Source: Anaerolineales bacterium UBA6663
GTDB taxonomy: Bacteria; Chloroflexota; Anaerolineae; Anaerolineales; UBA6663
Length of the DNA: 8,215 bases
NCBI GenBank assembly: GCA_002455335.1
Contig: DKKP01000095.1
Location: 1-8,215, forward strand
Reading direction: 5' to 3'
The stretch's first letter is position 1. The number at the start of each line of letters is the position of its first letter. The notes below the pieces were generated by a model. The model ran no database searches. It saw only the letters and a list, made by a program, of their open reading frames with translations, and was not told the DNA's origin. The translations under genes were made by a program, and so were the position numbers. This document shows positions 1 to 6,668 of the stretch, one piece after another.

Positions 1-222
1 GCGGCTTTGCCCCGACCCTGCGCCTACCCGTTTTCCGCCATGTATTCCCGTTGGCGGCCGAATACCTGCGGATTGGGGTCGATACCCGGCCCTTTGGCGT
101 GGGTCGCGCCGCAATTAACACCTGCGGGGTATGACGCGGCTCGGATTCTCGATCATCCTCTGGGCAATCGCTATTGTGCCCGGACACGATCCGGCGGACT
201 AAGTCCGGAAGGAGATCGAGAA
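1..222. other. Upstream region without a recognised gene
   Basis: No gene in this stretch can be named. The frame starting at base 3 stays open to a TGA at 132-134 and would encode the last 43 residues of a protein entering from the left, with mostly G or C at third positions. It could be the 3' end of an upstream gene, but the peptide resembles no family I know. The frame of the next gene is also open leftwards to base 7, yet the peptide upstream of 223 is rich in Pro, Cys and Trp and looks non-coding. Bases 135-222 probably hold the promoter and leader of the gene at 223. I could not pick out convincing -35 and -10 boxes. Confidence 0.4.
207..214 (+). promoter_or_regulatory. Ribosome binding site that decides the start at 223
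   Basis: The purine-rich GGAAGGAG lies 8 bases before the ATG at 223. It is a near-ideal Shine-Dalgarno sequence and selects this ATG over upstream in-frame starts such as the one at 7. Confidence 0.8.
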
Positions 223-960
223 ATGAAACCCTATCGATTGACAGCGGTCATGGTCGGTGTGCTCTTCGCCCTGGGAACCGTGGCGGGCGTGCTGAGCGGG
301 GCCTTCACGGCGCCCGTATTCGGCGCTCCGGATTTTCCGGCGAATGTCGCCCGTGAGTCGCAGTCGCTGGTTTTCGGGGCGTTGTGCGTGCTCACGATGG
401 CGTTCGCACTGGCGTTGATCCCGGCCGTGCTTTTTCCGCTGTTCAGACAATACAGCGAAGTGCTGGCCGTGGGCGCCGTCATCTTCCGGGGCGTTCTTGA
501 GGCGCTCTCGCCCATCGCCACGGTCGTGTGCTGGCTGGTGCTTTTGACCCTGAGCCGGGTTTCGGGCCATGGAAGCGGCCTTGACGCCTCCCTGGTCACA
601 TCCCTGAGCACCCTGATCCTGGCGGTGTCCGATGCGGCCTCCCTGGTCGGCGCCATTGCGTTCAACATCGGCGCGCTGTTCATCTATACCGTGTTCTACC
701 GGGCTCGGCTGATCCCGCGCTGGATATCGGTGTGGGCGCTCGTCGGCGCGGCGCTCTACATCGCGGCGCAGGTGTGGGGGATGTTTGACCCGAACCAGCT
801 TCCGCTGACGCTCGAGCGTGGCGTCGGGATGTTGATGATCCCGACCGCGATCCAGGAGATGTTCATGGCCGGTTGGCTGATCGTGAAGGGCTTCAACACG
901 GCGCCGCAGGTCGCGGCGCAGTCGACCGGTGGTCGAGGATTGCCCGCCCAGGCCGGATAG
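223..960 (+). CDS. DUF4386 family integral membrane protein
   Basis: This 245-residue polytopic membrane protein belongs, by pattern, to the DUF4386 family. Its biochemical function is unknown. About six hydrophobic segments are visible, near residues 8-30, 48-73, 80-110, 139-160, 166-186 and 198-223. Features I associate with DUF4386 are the first-helix pattern followed by a short loop with GAPDFP (34-39), the LIPRWISVWALVGA stretch (163-176) and the C-terminal AIQEMFMAGWLIVKGFN (209-225). The tail after residue 226 is polar and probably cytoplasmic. The start at 223 is set by a strong Shine-Dalgarno sequence and by the family's usual N-terminus. A long perfect hairpin begins 28 bases after the stop, so this gene probably forms its own transcript, apart from the regulator that follows. 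A second, more distant relative is encoded at 4998-5678. Family call fairly sure; function open. Confidence 0.88.
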   Translation: MKPYRLTAVMVGVLFALGTVAGVLSGAFTAPVFGAPDFPANVARESQSLVFGALCVLTMAFALALIPAVLFPLFRQYSEVLAVGAVIFRGVLEALSPIATVVCWLVLLTLSRVSGHGSGLDASLVTSLSTLILAVSDAASLVGAIAFNIGALFIYTVFYRARLIPRWISVWALVGAALYIAAQVWGMFDPNQLPLTLERGVGMLMIPTAIQEMFMAGWLIVKGFNTAPQVAAQSTGGRGLPAQAG

Positions 961-988
961 GTCGAGATGCCTTGAAGCGAGGTGAAGT

Positions 989-1027
989 CAGGGAGATCGT
1001 TGAACGCCACGTTCAACGATCTCCCTG
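989..1027 (+). terminator. Perfect 18-bp hairpin, probable terminator
   Basis: Two perfectly complementary 18-base arms (989-1006 and 1010-1027) are separated by only three bases (CCA). The arms begin CAGGGAGATC and end GATCTCCCTG. The right arm is followed by just TTTG, a poor T-tract, so it is not a textbook intrinsic terminator. Its position 28 bases downstream of the DUF4386 stop favours termination or 3'-end protection. An operator or a remnant of a small palindromic repeat element is also possible. Confidence 0.55.
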
Positions 1028-1326
1028 TTTGCCGTCGTCAGACAACCCGTGATGAGAGCGTTGGCGGCGTTAACGACCGTATCGGTCAGGAACGGGCACA
1101 CCACGTCACCCGATCGAAGTCGAAAGACAGGGTAAACTATCGAGGTACGCATCCCCGAAGCGCACAAGCGAACACCTCCTTGGGAGACATCCTCCATGAT
1201 GGCGCCGCCTGGATCGACATCGACAGTGACCGGATGTGGCGGGATATCGATGAAGTTCCAGCCGGATCCAACACCGATATCGCGGGGTCCGGCCTCAACA
1301 ACGGCTTGCTGACGCCCGTGGACCCG

Positions 1327-1331
1327 AAGGA
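1327..1331 (+). promoter_or_regulatory. Ribosome binding site that decides the regulator start at 1339
   Basis: AAGGA lies 7 bases before the ATG at 1339. The alternative in-frame ATG at 1234 has no comparable site, and translation from 1339 begins exactly where MalT-like proteins of this type usually begin. Confidence 0.65.
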
Positions 1332-1338
1332 CCCTGAC

Positions 1339-4110
1339 ATGCTCGCCTCGATCCTGGCCACGAAACTGTACCTGCCGCCGCTGCGCCCCAACGCAGTCAG
1401 GCGTCCGCGTTTGATCGAACGTCTCAGCAACGGCCTGCTCCAGGGCAGGTCCTTTGCCCGCAAGCTGACCCTCGTGTCAGCGCCGGCCGGGTTTGGCAAG
1501 ACCACGCTCTTGAGTGCCTGGATCGAAACATTGGCTTCCGCATCGGAGCCGGTTGGTCCGCGCTTCGCGTGGCTGTCGCTGGACGAGGACGATGGCGACC
1601 CGATCCGATTCCTGGCCTATCTCGCCGCGGCGGTCCGGACCGTCGCGCCCGATACAGGCCTGAGCGTCCTGGCGGCGCTCGAAGCATCACAGCCTCCGCC
1701 TGTCGAGGCGCTGCTCGCCGCCTGGCTCAACGAACTCGCCGCCCTCGCCGAACCCGTCTGCCTCGTCCTTGACGACTACCATGCCCTCGACGCCCGTCCC
1801 GTTGACGAGGCCTTGGCCTTCCTCATCGACCACTTGCCGCCGCAGCTCCATCTCGTCATCGCCACGCGCGAGGATCCGGACCTTCCGCTGCCCCGCCTGC
1901 GCGCCCGCGGCCAGCTCGTCGAATTGCGCGCGGCCGATCTACTGTTCACGACACCCGAGGCCGCCGATTTCCTCAATCAGATGATGGGCCTCGGCCTGAC
2001 CGATGAGGCGATCACGGCTTTGGGCGCCCGCACCGAGGGTTGGGCGGCCGGCCTGCAGCTGGCGGCCCTCGTTTTGCAGAGCACACCCGACGGATCCGCC
2101 CAGGGCGCCCGCGACCATCTCATCCGATCGTTTACCGGCAGCCATCACTTCGTGCTCGACTACCTCCTCGAGGAAGTGCTGAACCGCCAACCGCAACCCA
2201 TCCAGGCGTTTTTGCTGCGGACGTCGATCCTGGAGCGGATGTGCGCGCCCCTGAGCGAGGCGGTGGTGCAGGATCCGTCGGTGGGCGGGCAGGAAACCCT
2301 GGAGTATCTGGAGCGGGCGAATCTGTTCACTATTCCGCTGGATGGAGAGCGTCGCTGGTATCGCTATCACAAGCTCTTCGGCGATCTGCTGCGTCAACGC
2401 CTGGGGCAGGATCGTCAGGAGGCCCGAGCCTGTCACCGACGGGCCAGCCGATGGTATGTCGCCAACGGCGACCCGACCGAAGCCTTCCAACACGCTGTTG
2501 CAGCCGACGAAATGGAGGAGGCCGCGTCGATTGCGGAGTTGGCCTGGCATGCGACCTTTCGAAGTTATCGCCAGAACGCCGTCTTTCTAAACTGGATGAA
2601 GGCGCTGCCGGAGGACGTGATCCGGGCCCGCCCTGTGCTCAGCGCCGGTTACGCCTGGGCACTGCTCGACTTCGGCCAGCTCGAGGCCGCGGAGCCGCGC
2701 CTGCTGGATGCTGAACGCGGGCTCGACTCGGCTGAGGCCGAACGCGTGGTCGCGGACATGGCGGAGTTCACAACGCTGCCGGCCACGCTGGCCCTGGCGC
2801 GCGCCACGCTCTCGCTGGCTCAGGGCAACGCGCCGGACGCCGTCGGTCACGCGCAGCGGGCGCTGACCACGCTACCCGCCGATGACTTCTTCCGCGGCGC
2901 AGGCGCGGCGGCCATGTTGGGCGCGGCCTATCTGCTCATGGGCAACCTCGAGGCCTCGGCCGAGGCGATCGTCGAGGGCATGGACCGCGTGAAGAAATCG
3001 GAGCAGCCCGGTTTCGCGCTGAGCGGCATCCCGGTGCTCGCCGATCTTCGCCGGACACAGGGTCGCCTGCGCGAGGCGGCCGACCTGTATCAACAGGCGC
3101 TGCATGAGACGACCCCGCCCGACGCCGCCGCACTGCCGGGCGCGGCCGACATGGCGCTCGGCCTGTGTGAGCTCGCGCTTGAACGCAATGACTTGTCGGC
3201 CGCCGAGCAGTATCTTCAGCAGAGCCTCGCTCTGGGAGAGGCGGCCAGTCTGCCCGGTTGGGGCTATCAACTGAGTCTGTCGCAGGCCCGATTGAGCGAG
3301 ATCGCCGGCGACTTTGAGAGCGCGCTGGGCCACTTGCAGGAGGCCGAGCAACTCTACTTCCCTACGGCCGTGCCCGAGATGCGACCCGTAACCGCCCGCA
3401 GGGCTCGGCTTTGGATCAAACAGCGCCGAATCGACGCCGCCCTCGACTGGGCGCAGAGGGCCGGGCTCGCGACCAACGATGTCCTCGTTTACCCGCGCGA
3501 GTTCGAGCATGTCACGCTGGCGCGGGCGCTCATGGCGCCGTCTCGGAACCGACAAGAGCCCAACCCGTCACAGGAAGTCGTCGCTCTGCTGGAACATCTG
3601 AGCCAGGCCGCCGAGGCCGGGGGCCGATCCGGGAGCCTCATCGAGATCCTGACGCTGAAAGCGCTGGCCCTTCATGCCCGTGGCCGTGTGCCGCAGGCGA
3701 TGGCGGCGCTGCATCAGGCCCTGGCCCTGGCGGCGCCGGAGGGCATCCTCCGTGTCTTCATAGACGAAGGCGAGGCCATGCGAGCTATGCTCGCTGAATA
3801 TGGCGTCTGGCGCAACCGCCAGGCCGGCCAGCCCGAACCGGCGGACGATCACGCCTATCGACTCGAGGCTTTCTTCGCTCGCGCCGGGTCGCCATCCGCG
3901 CCGCAGCCCGGCCTGGTGGAAGCCTTGAGCGACCGCGAACTGGAAGTCCTGCGGCTCATCGCCCTGGGGCTCTCGAACGGCGAGATCGCCGCGCGTCTTT
4001 GCGTGGCCGTCAACACAGTCAAGGGCCACAATCTGCGCATTTTCGGCAAGCTTGGGGCAAAGACGCGCACCGCAGCGACGGCCCGCGCGCGCGATCTCCG
4101 GCTCCTCTAG
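1339..4110 (+). CDS. MalT-like STAND ATPase / LuxR-family transcriptional regulator
   Basis: This is a 923-residue activator with MalT-type architecture, in which ligand and ATP binding are expected to drive oligomerisation and DNA binding in the cytoplasm. The N-terminus reads ATKLYLPPLRPN (7-18), the usual opening of these proteins. Walker A is APAGFGKTT (48-56, with K54) and Walker B is LVLDDYH (142-148). ATRED (175-179) and RTEGWAAGLQL (231-241) are further typical NTPase motifs, and YRYHKLFGDLL (341-351) closes the winged-helix region. Residues from about 390 to 840 form an Ala- and Leu-rich helical-repeat (TPR-like) sensor region. The C-terminal 61 residues (863-923) are a LuxR helix-turn-helix, with LSDRELEVLRLIALGLSN and NTVKGH as recognisable parts. 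Length of about 900 matches the family and all key motifs look intact. No sugar genes lie nearby, so the inducer is probably not a maltodextrin. Likely targets are the following genes, but this is inferred from position only. An in-frame extension back to 982 is judged untranslated. Confidence 0.93.
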   Translation: MLASILATKLYLPPLRPNAVRRPRLIERLSNGLLQGRSFARKLTLVSAPAGFGKTTLLSAWIETLASASEPVGPRFAWLSLDEDDGDPIRFLAYLAAAVRTVAPDTGLSVLAALEASQPPPVEALLAAWLNELAALAEPVCLVLDDYHALDARPVDEALAFLIDHLPPQLHLVIATREDPDLPLPRLRARGQLVELRAADLLFTTPEAADFLNQMMGLGLTDEAITALGARTEGWAAGLQLAALVLQSTPDGSAQGARDHLIRSFTGSHHFVLDYLLEEVLNRQPQPIQAFLLRTSILERMCAPLSEAVVQDPSVGGQETLEYLERANLFTIPLDGERRWYRYHKLFGDLLRQRLGQDRQEARACHRRASRWYVANGDPTEAFQHAVAADEMEEAASIAELAWHATFRSYRQNAVFLNWMKALPEDVIRARPVLSAGYAWALLDFGQLEAAEPRLLDAERGLDSAEAERVVADMAEFTTLPATLALARATLSLAQGNAPDAVGHAQRALTTLPADDFFRGAGAAAMLGAAYLLMGNLEASAEAIVEGMDRVKKSEQPGFALSGIPVLADLRRTQGRLREAADLYQQALHETTPPDAAALPGAADMALGLCELALERNDLSAAEQYLQQSLALGEAASLPGWGYQLSLSQARLSEIAGDFESALGHLQEAEQLYFPTAVPEMRPVTARRARLWIKQRRIDAALDWAQRAGLATNDVLVYPREFEHVTLARALMAPSRNRQEPNPSQEVVALLEHLSQAAEAGGRSGSLIEILTLKALALHARGRVPQAMAALHQALALAAPEGILRVFIDEGEAMRAMLAEYGVWRNRQAGQPEPADDHAYRLEAFFARAGSPSAPQPGLVEALSDRELEVLRLIALGLSNGEIAARLCVAVNTVKGHNLRIFGKLGAKTRTAATARARDLRLL

Positions 4111-4238
4111 CACGCCCCGCGCACTGACCAACACCAACATTAACACTTTCGGTGCTACACGGCGATACCACGCCGGTTGTAGGGTGATCTTGCGTTGAGC
4201 GAAACCGGGCGGTCCGGGTCTCCTCAACCGAGAACACC

Positions 4239-4529
4239 ATGCCGAACGACACGATCACCCCACATCCATCCCACAGCCCGCGGGCCTATCAGATCAAGGT
4301 CGCCGGCCGGCTGAGCGAGACGTGGGCCGAGTGGTTCGACGGCCTGACGATCACGCATACCGACCAAGACGAGACCCTCCTCACCGGACGGGTCGTCGAT
4401 CAGGCCGCCTTGCAGGGTCTGCTGAAGAAGATCCGCGACCTCGGTTTGCCGTTGCTCTCTGTTAACCCGGTTGAGCCGAACCCATCCGATGAGGGCGGTA
4501 CGGCCCACGAACCATCACCCAAGGAGTGA
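4239..4529 (+). CDS. Small soluble protein of a conserved unnamed family
   Basis: This 96-residue protein has no signal peptide and no membrane segment. Its core matches a small conserved family that I recall seeing as hypothetical proteins in Chloroflexota and other bacteria. The recognisable parts are YQIKVAGRLSETWAEWFDGL (17-36), TLLTGRVVDQAALQGLLKKI (46-65) and RDLGLPLLSVN (66-76). The pattern suggests a compact alpha/beta fold with a strand, the WxEWFDG turn and a helix, but no catalytic residue stands out. The first 15 residues and the last 16 are low-complexity tails rich in Pro, His and Glu. The upstream site is weak (GAGAA at 4230-4234). The gene starts 128 bases after the regulator, and its last codons carry the ribosome binding site of the next gene, so the two are probably made together. 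No function is assigned. Confidence 0.8.
   Translation: MPNDTITPHPSHSPRAYQIKVAGRLSETWAEWFDGLTITHTDQDETLLTGRVVDQAALQGLLKKIRDLGLPLLSVNPVEPNPSDEGGTAHEPSPKE
4521..4526 (+). promoter_or_regulatory. Ribosome binding site inside the end of the preceding gene
   Basis: AAGGAG is encoded in the last two sense codons of the small protein gene, directly before its TGA and 6 bases before the ATG at 4533. This layout suggests translational coupling of the two genes. Confidence 0.75.
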
Positions 4530-4532
4530 ACC

Positions 4533-4928
4533 ATGACTGCTCTCACACTGCCGCGCGTCGATTTGCGGGCCAAGCTCTCGGCCCTGTGGATCTTCCTGTT
4601 GATCAACATGATCTACGCCGACATCTTGTCGTTCAGCCTGGCGGATACCGTGCGCGATATCCTGGCCGGGAACGCGGGCGGGATCACCATCACGCCTGAG
4701 TTCATGCTGCTGGCGGCCGTGATGACCGAGATCCCGATGGTGATGGTCATCGCCTCAAGGCTGTTGAACTACCGGCTCAATCGCCTGGCCAACATCGTCA
4801 GCGGCATCTTCACAATCGTGTACGTGATCGGTCTGGGTTCGCTCACGCCGCACTACATCTTCATCGCCTCGATCGAAGTCCTGTGCGCGGCCTGGATCGT
4901 GTGGCTGGCCTGGCAGTGGCGCGACTAG
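4533..4928 (+). CDS. DUF6326-type small integral membrane protein
   Basis: This protein has 131 residues, with a short amphipathic N-terminus (RVDLRAKLSALW, 8-19) and four hydrophobic segments near 15-37, 56-77, 84-103 and 106-128. The opening with KLSALW, an acidic residue inside the first helix (IYADIL, 27-32), the acidic and proline-containing MTEIPMVMVIASRLL (64-78) and the loop RLNRLANI (81-88) resemble the DUF6326 family. Its length also suits that family, whose function is unknown. Conserved charged residues within or beside helices (D30, E66) could matter for function, but this is speculation. Only 3 bases separate it from the preceding stop, and its Shine-Dalgarno sequence lies within that gene. 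A stable hairpin follows 5 bases after its own stop. The membrane character is certain; the family name is likely but from memory. Confidence 0.82.
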   Translation: MTALTLPRVDLRAKLSALWIFLLINMIYADILSFSLADTVRDILAGNAGGITITPEFMLLAAVMTEIPMVMVIASRLLNYRLNRLANIVSGIFTIVYVIGLGSLTPHYIFIASIEVLCAAWIVWLAWQWRD

Positions 4929-4933
4929 GAATT

Positions 4934-4970
4934 TGCCGCGAAGCACGGGGTGGCCCGGTGCTTCGCGGCA
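4934..4970 (+). promoter_or_regulatory. Intercistronic 13-bp inverted repeat
   Basis: Perfect 13-base arms (4934-4946 and 4958-4970, beginning TGCCGCGAAG) enclose an 11-base loop. It starts 5 bases after the DUF6326-type stop and ends 13 bases before the next gene's ribosome binding site. There is no T-tract after it. It could be a partial terminator, an mRNA-stabilising stem-loop that sets different levels for the genes on either side, or a protein-binding site. Confidence 0.6.
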
Positions 4971-4983
4971 CTCTATGAAAACC

Positions 4984-4988
4984 AAGGA
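4984..4988 (+). promoter_or_regulatory. Ribosome binding site that decides the start at 4998
   Basis: AAGGA lies 9 bases before the ATG at 4998. The same frame is open further upstream to a GTG at 4950, but that codon sits in the loop of the hairpin, so 4998 is preferred. Confidence 0.65.
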
Positions 4989-4997
4989 AACCCAAAA

Positions 4998-5678
4998 ATG
5001 AGCACTCTACAGAAACTTGGCGGCTGGGCGGGATTGGTGCACGCGCTGGCCTACGTTGTGGCGATGGTGATCATGGTGGCGCTCGTGCTGCCGGCAAGGG
5101 ATGCGGGGCTTGAGGCGTACGTGGCCTTTGTCGCGGGCAACCGCCCGGCCGTAGATGCCTTGAACTTCGTCGGCTACTGGGTCTCGGCCGTGACGCTCGT
5201 GCTGATGATGCTGGCGCTCTACGAACGGCTGAAGACCGCGGCGCCGGTCGCGGCGCAGGTGGCGGCCGCATTCGGCCTGATCTGGGCCGCCCTCATCATC
5301 GGCAGCGGCAACCTGATGCTGCGCGACAGCGGGGTCGTCGCCGAGCTGTACGCCCAGAACCCGGCGCAGGCGGCTTCGACGTGGGTCATCCTCGAAGCCG
5401 TCGAGAACGGGATCACGAGCGGGAACGAGATCGTCGGCAGCCTGTGGGTGCTCCTGGTCTGCGTGGCCGGCTGGCGCACGGGGCTGCTGGGTCGGGCGCT
5501 AAGCGCCTTCGGCATGGCCATCAGCATGGCCGGCCTGCTGACCGTGATCCCGGCATTGTTCACCCCGACGGTCGCGGTCTTCGGGCCCGGCATGATCGTG
5601 TGGTCCATCTGGGTCGGCGTCGCGCTGCTGCGTCGTCAACCGGCTGCGCTCCGGCAGACAAGCCCGGCGATGGCCTAG
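4998..5678 (+). CDS. DUF4386-like integral membrane protein
   Basis: This 226-residue membrane protein has about six hydrophobic segments, near residues 9-32, 53-75, 83-105, 143-160, 163-189 and 193-212. The N-terminus (LQKLGGWAGLVHALAYVVA, 4-22), the LALYERLK motif (72-79), AFGLIWAALIIGSG (91-104) and NEIVGSLWVLLV (143-154) match a group of uncharacterised bacterial proteins I associate with DUF4386 or its relatives. It shares topology and size with the protein at 223-960 but little obvious sequence, so it is a distant paralogue at most. A polar extracytoplasmic or cytoplasmic stretch (106-140) contains LYAQNPAQAASTW. The stop overlaps the ribosome binding site of the oxidoreductase gene that follows, implying co-translation. 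A hairpin upstream may make its expression partly independent of the DUF6326-type gene. Function unknown. Confidence 0.8.
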   Translation: MSTLQKLGGWAGLVHALAYVVAMVIMVALVLPARDAGLEAYVAFVAGNRPAVDALNFVGYWVSAVTLVLMMLALYERLKTAAPVAAQVAAAFGLIWAALIIGSGNLMLRDSGVVAELYAQNPAQAASTWVILEAVENGITSGNEIVGSLWVLLVCVAGWRTGLLGRALSAFGMAISMAGLLTVIPALFTPTVAVFGPGMIVWSIWVGVALLRRQPAALRQTSPAMA

Positions 5679-5683
5679 GAGGG
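5677..5683 (+). promoter_or_regulatory. Strong ribosome binding site overlapping a stop codon
   Basis: AGGAGGG begins inside the TAG of the preceding gene (5676-5678) and lies 4 bases before the ATG at 5688. The overlap points to translational coupling of the membrane protein and the oxidoreductase. Confidence 0.75.
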
Positions 5684-5687
5684 ACAC

Positions 5688-6629
5688 ATGAAAGCCATCA
5701 CCTACACCCGCTTTGGCCTGCCTGACGTGCTTCAACTCAAGGACGTACCTCAACCCGCGCCCAGGCCAACGGAAGTGCTCATCCGCATCCACGCGTCAAC
5801 GGTCTGCAAAGAGGATCCGGACATGCGCAAGGCGCCAGGCTCCAACGGCCTGTGGAAGCCGGCGAACCCAATCCTGGGTCAGGAGTTCGCGGGAGAAGTC
5901 GTCGAGATCGGCGCGGGCGTCACCGACTTCAAGCCCGGTGATCGGGTTTACGGCATCGACGCCTTTGGCGCGTATGCCGAATACAAGTGCCTGTCCGCGC
6001 AGAGCGCGTTGGCCAGCATTCCCGCGGCTCTGACGTATGCGGAGGCCGCCAGCCTGCCGAACGGGGCGCTCACCGCCCTGCCGTTCCTCAGAGACCACGG
6101 CCGGATCCGGGCCGGGCAGACCGTGCTGATCCACGGAGCATCGGGGTCGGTCGGCACGGCTGCGGTGCAACTGGCGAAAGCCTTTGGCGCCGAGGTCACC
6201 GCGGTGTGCAGCACATCGAATCTGGAGCTGGTGCGCTCGTTGGGCGCCGCTCACGTCGTCGACTACACCGAGCAAGACTTCACGCGCTCGGGCCTGACGT
6301 ACGACGTCATCTTCGACGCCGTCGGCAAGTTGCCGTTCTCGCGTTGCCGGACGTCCCTGACCGCCACTGGCGTCTATCTGACGGTGTTCCCCAGGCTCGA
6401 GGCGTTGTTGAGCGCGCCCTGGGCCAGGCAGAAAGCCCGGTTCGCGGCCACGGGGCTCCGCTCGGCCCGGCAGAAGGCCGACGACCTGCGCGTCATCAAT
6501 GACCTGATCGACGCGGGCCGGTTCAAGGCCGTGATCGACCGGCGCTACCCGCTGGCGCAAGTCGCCGACGCGCACCGCTATGTCGAAGCCGGTCACAAAA
6601 AGGGAAATGTCGTCATCACAGTTTGCTGA
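5688..6629 (+). CDS. NAD(P)-dependent medium-chain oxidoreductase (quinone oxidoreductase-like)
   Basis: This 313-residue soluble enzyme belongs to the medium-chain dehydrogenase/reductase superfamily and is of the type annotated as NAD(P)-dependent alcohol dehydrogenase or NADPH:quinone reductase. The N-terminal GroES-like domain spans roughly 1-125 and includes PILGQEFAGEVVEIG (61-75) and KPGDRVYG (82-89). The Rossmann domain carries the dinucleotide-binding motif GASGSVG (150-156), followed by AAVQLAKAFGAEVTAV (158-173). STSN (175-178) follows the second Rossmann strand, a position that often governs NADP versus NAD choice. The classical zinc-site GHE is GQE here, and there is no structural four-cysteine lobe, so it is probably zinc-independent; C40 sits near the place of the usual first catalytic zinc ligand. 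The substrate is unknown; quinones, enones or aldehydes are typical of relatives. Length is normal, and the first base of its context is tightly coupled to the upstream membrane protein gene, suggesting a shared role in redox or stress physiology. Confidence 0.9.
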   Translation: MKAITYTRFGLPDVLQLKDVPQPAPRPTEVLIRIHASTVCKEDPDMRKAPGSNGLWKPANPILGQEFAGEVVEIGAGVTDFKPGDRVYGIDAFGAYAEYKCLSAQSALASIPAALTYAEAASLPNGALTALPFLRDHGRIRAGQTVLIHGASGSVGTAAVQLAKAFGAEVTAVCSTSNLELVRSLGAAHVVDYTEQDFTRSGLTYDVIFDAVGKLPFSRCRTSLTATGVYLTVFPRLEALLSAPWARQKARFAATGLRSARQKADDLRVINDLIDAGRFKAVIDRRYPLAQVADAHRYVEAGHKKGNVVITVC

Positions 6630-6654
6630 AGGGTCCGCGGCCTCAGGGACACCC

Positions 6655-6660
6655 AAGGGG
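6655..6660 (+). promoter_or_regulatory. Ribosome binding site for the gene at 6669
   Basis: AAGGGG lies 8 bases before the ATG at 6669 and supports that start. The 39-base gap after the oxidoreductase shows no terminator, so co-transcription is likely. Confidence 0.55.
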
Positions 6661-6668
6661 CGTTTCAC

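Larger units (their letters stand above)
961..1338. other. Intergenic region and leader of the STAND regulator
   Basis: These 378 bases separate the DUF4386 gene from the regulator. The first part holds a perfect inverted repeat (989-1027). The rest probably carries the regulator's promoter and leader. A TAAACT sequence at 1133-1138 could be a -10 element, but no matching -35 is visible at the usual spacing, so no promoter is called. The regulator's frame remains open back to 982 without a stop, with possible starts at 982 and 1234. That extension runs through the hairpin and is not typical of the family. I see no small gene or RNA here. Confidence 0.5.

Noticed and set aside
3..134. Open frame that might be the 3' end of an upstream protein
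   Set aside because: Third-position GC is suggestive but the 43-residue peptide matches no known family, and 132 bases without a stop is not unusual in GC-rich DNA. It is noted under the upstream region rather than called a gene.
2872..3555. Long open frame on the minus strand inside the regulator gene
   Set aside because: It is a shadow of the GC-rich regulator gene: the + strand has clear domain motifs throughout, and the minus-strand peptide is rich in Arg, Gly and His with no family resemblance. The same applies to minus-strand frames at 1939-2550, 3568-4227 and 5796-6668.
4160..4175. Five-bp inverted repeat in the gap after the regulator gene
   Set aside because: CGGCG and CGCCG around six bases is too short to be meaningful in GC-rich DNA, and no T-tract follows.
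4111..4238. Search for MalT-box-like operator repeats and a promoter before the downstream cluster
   Set aside because: A GGGTGA sequence near 4183 is one base from the GGATGA core known from enterobacterial MalT, but there is no second copy in a regular arrangement and no clear -35/-10 pair, so nothing is called.
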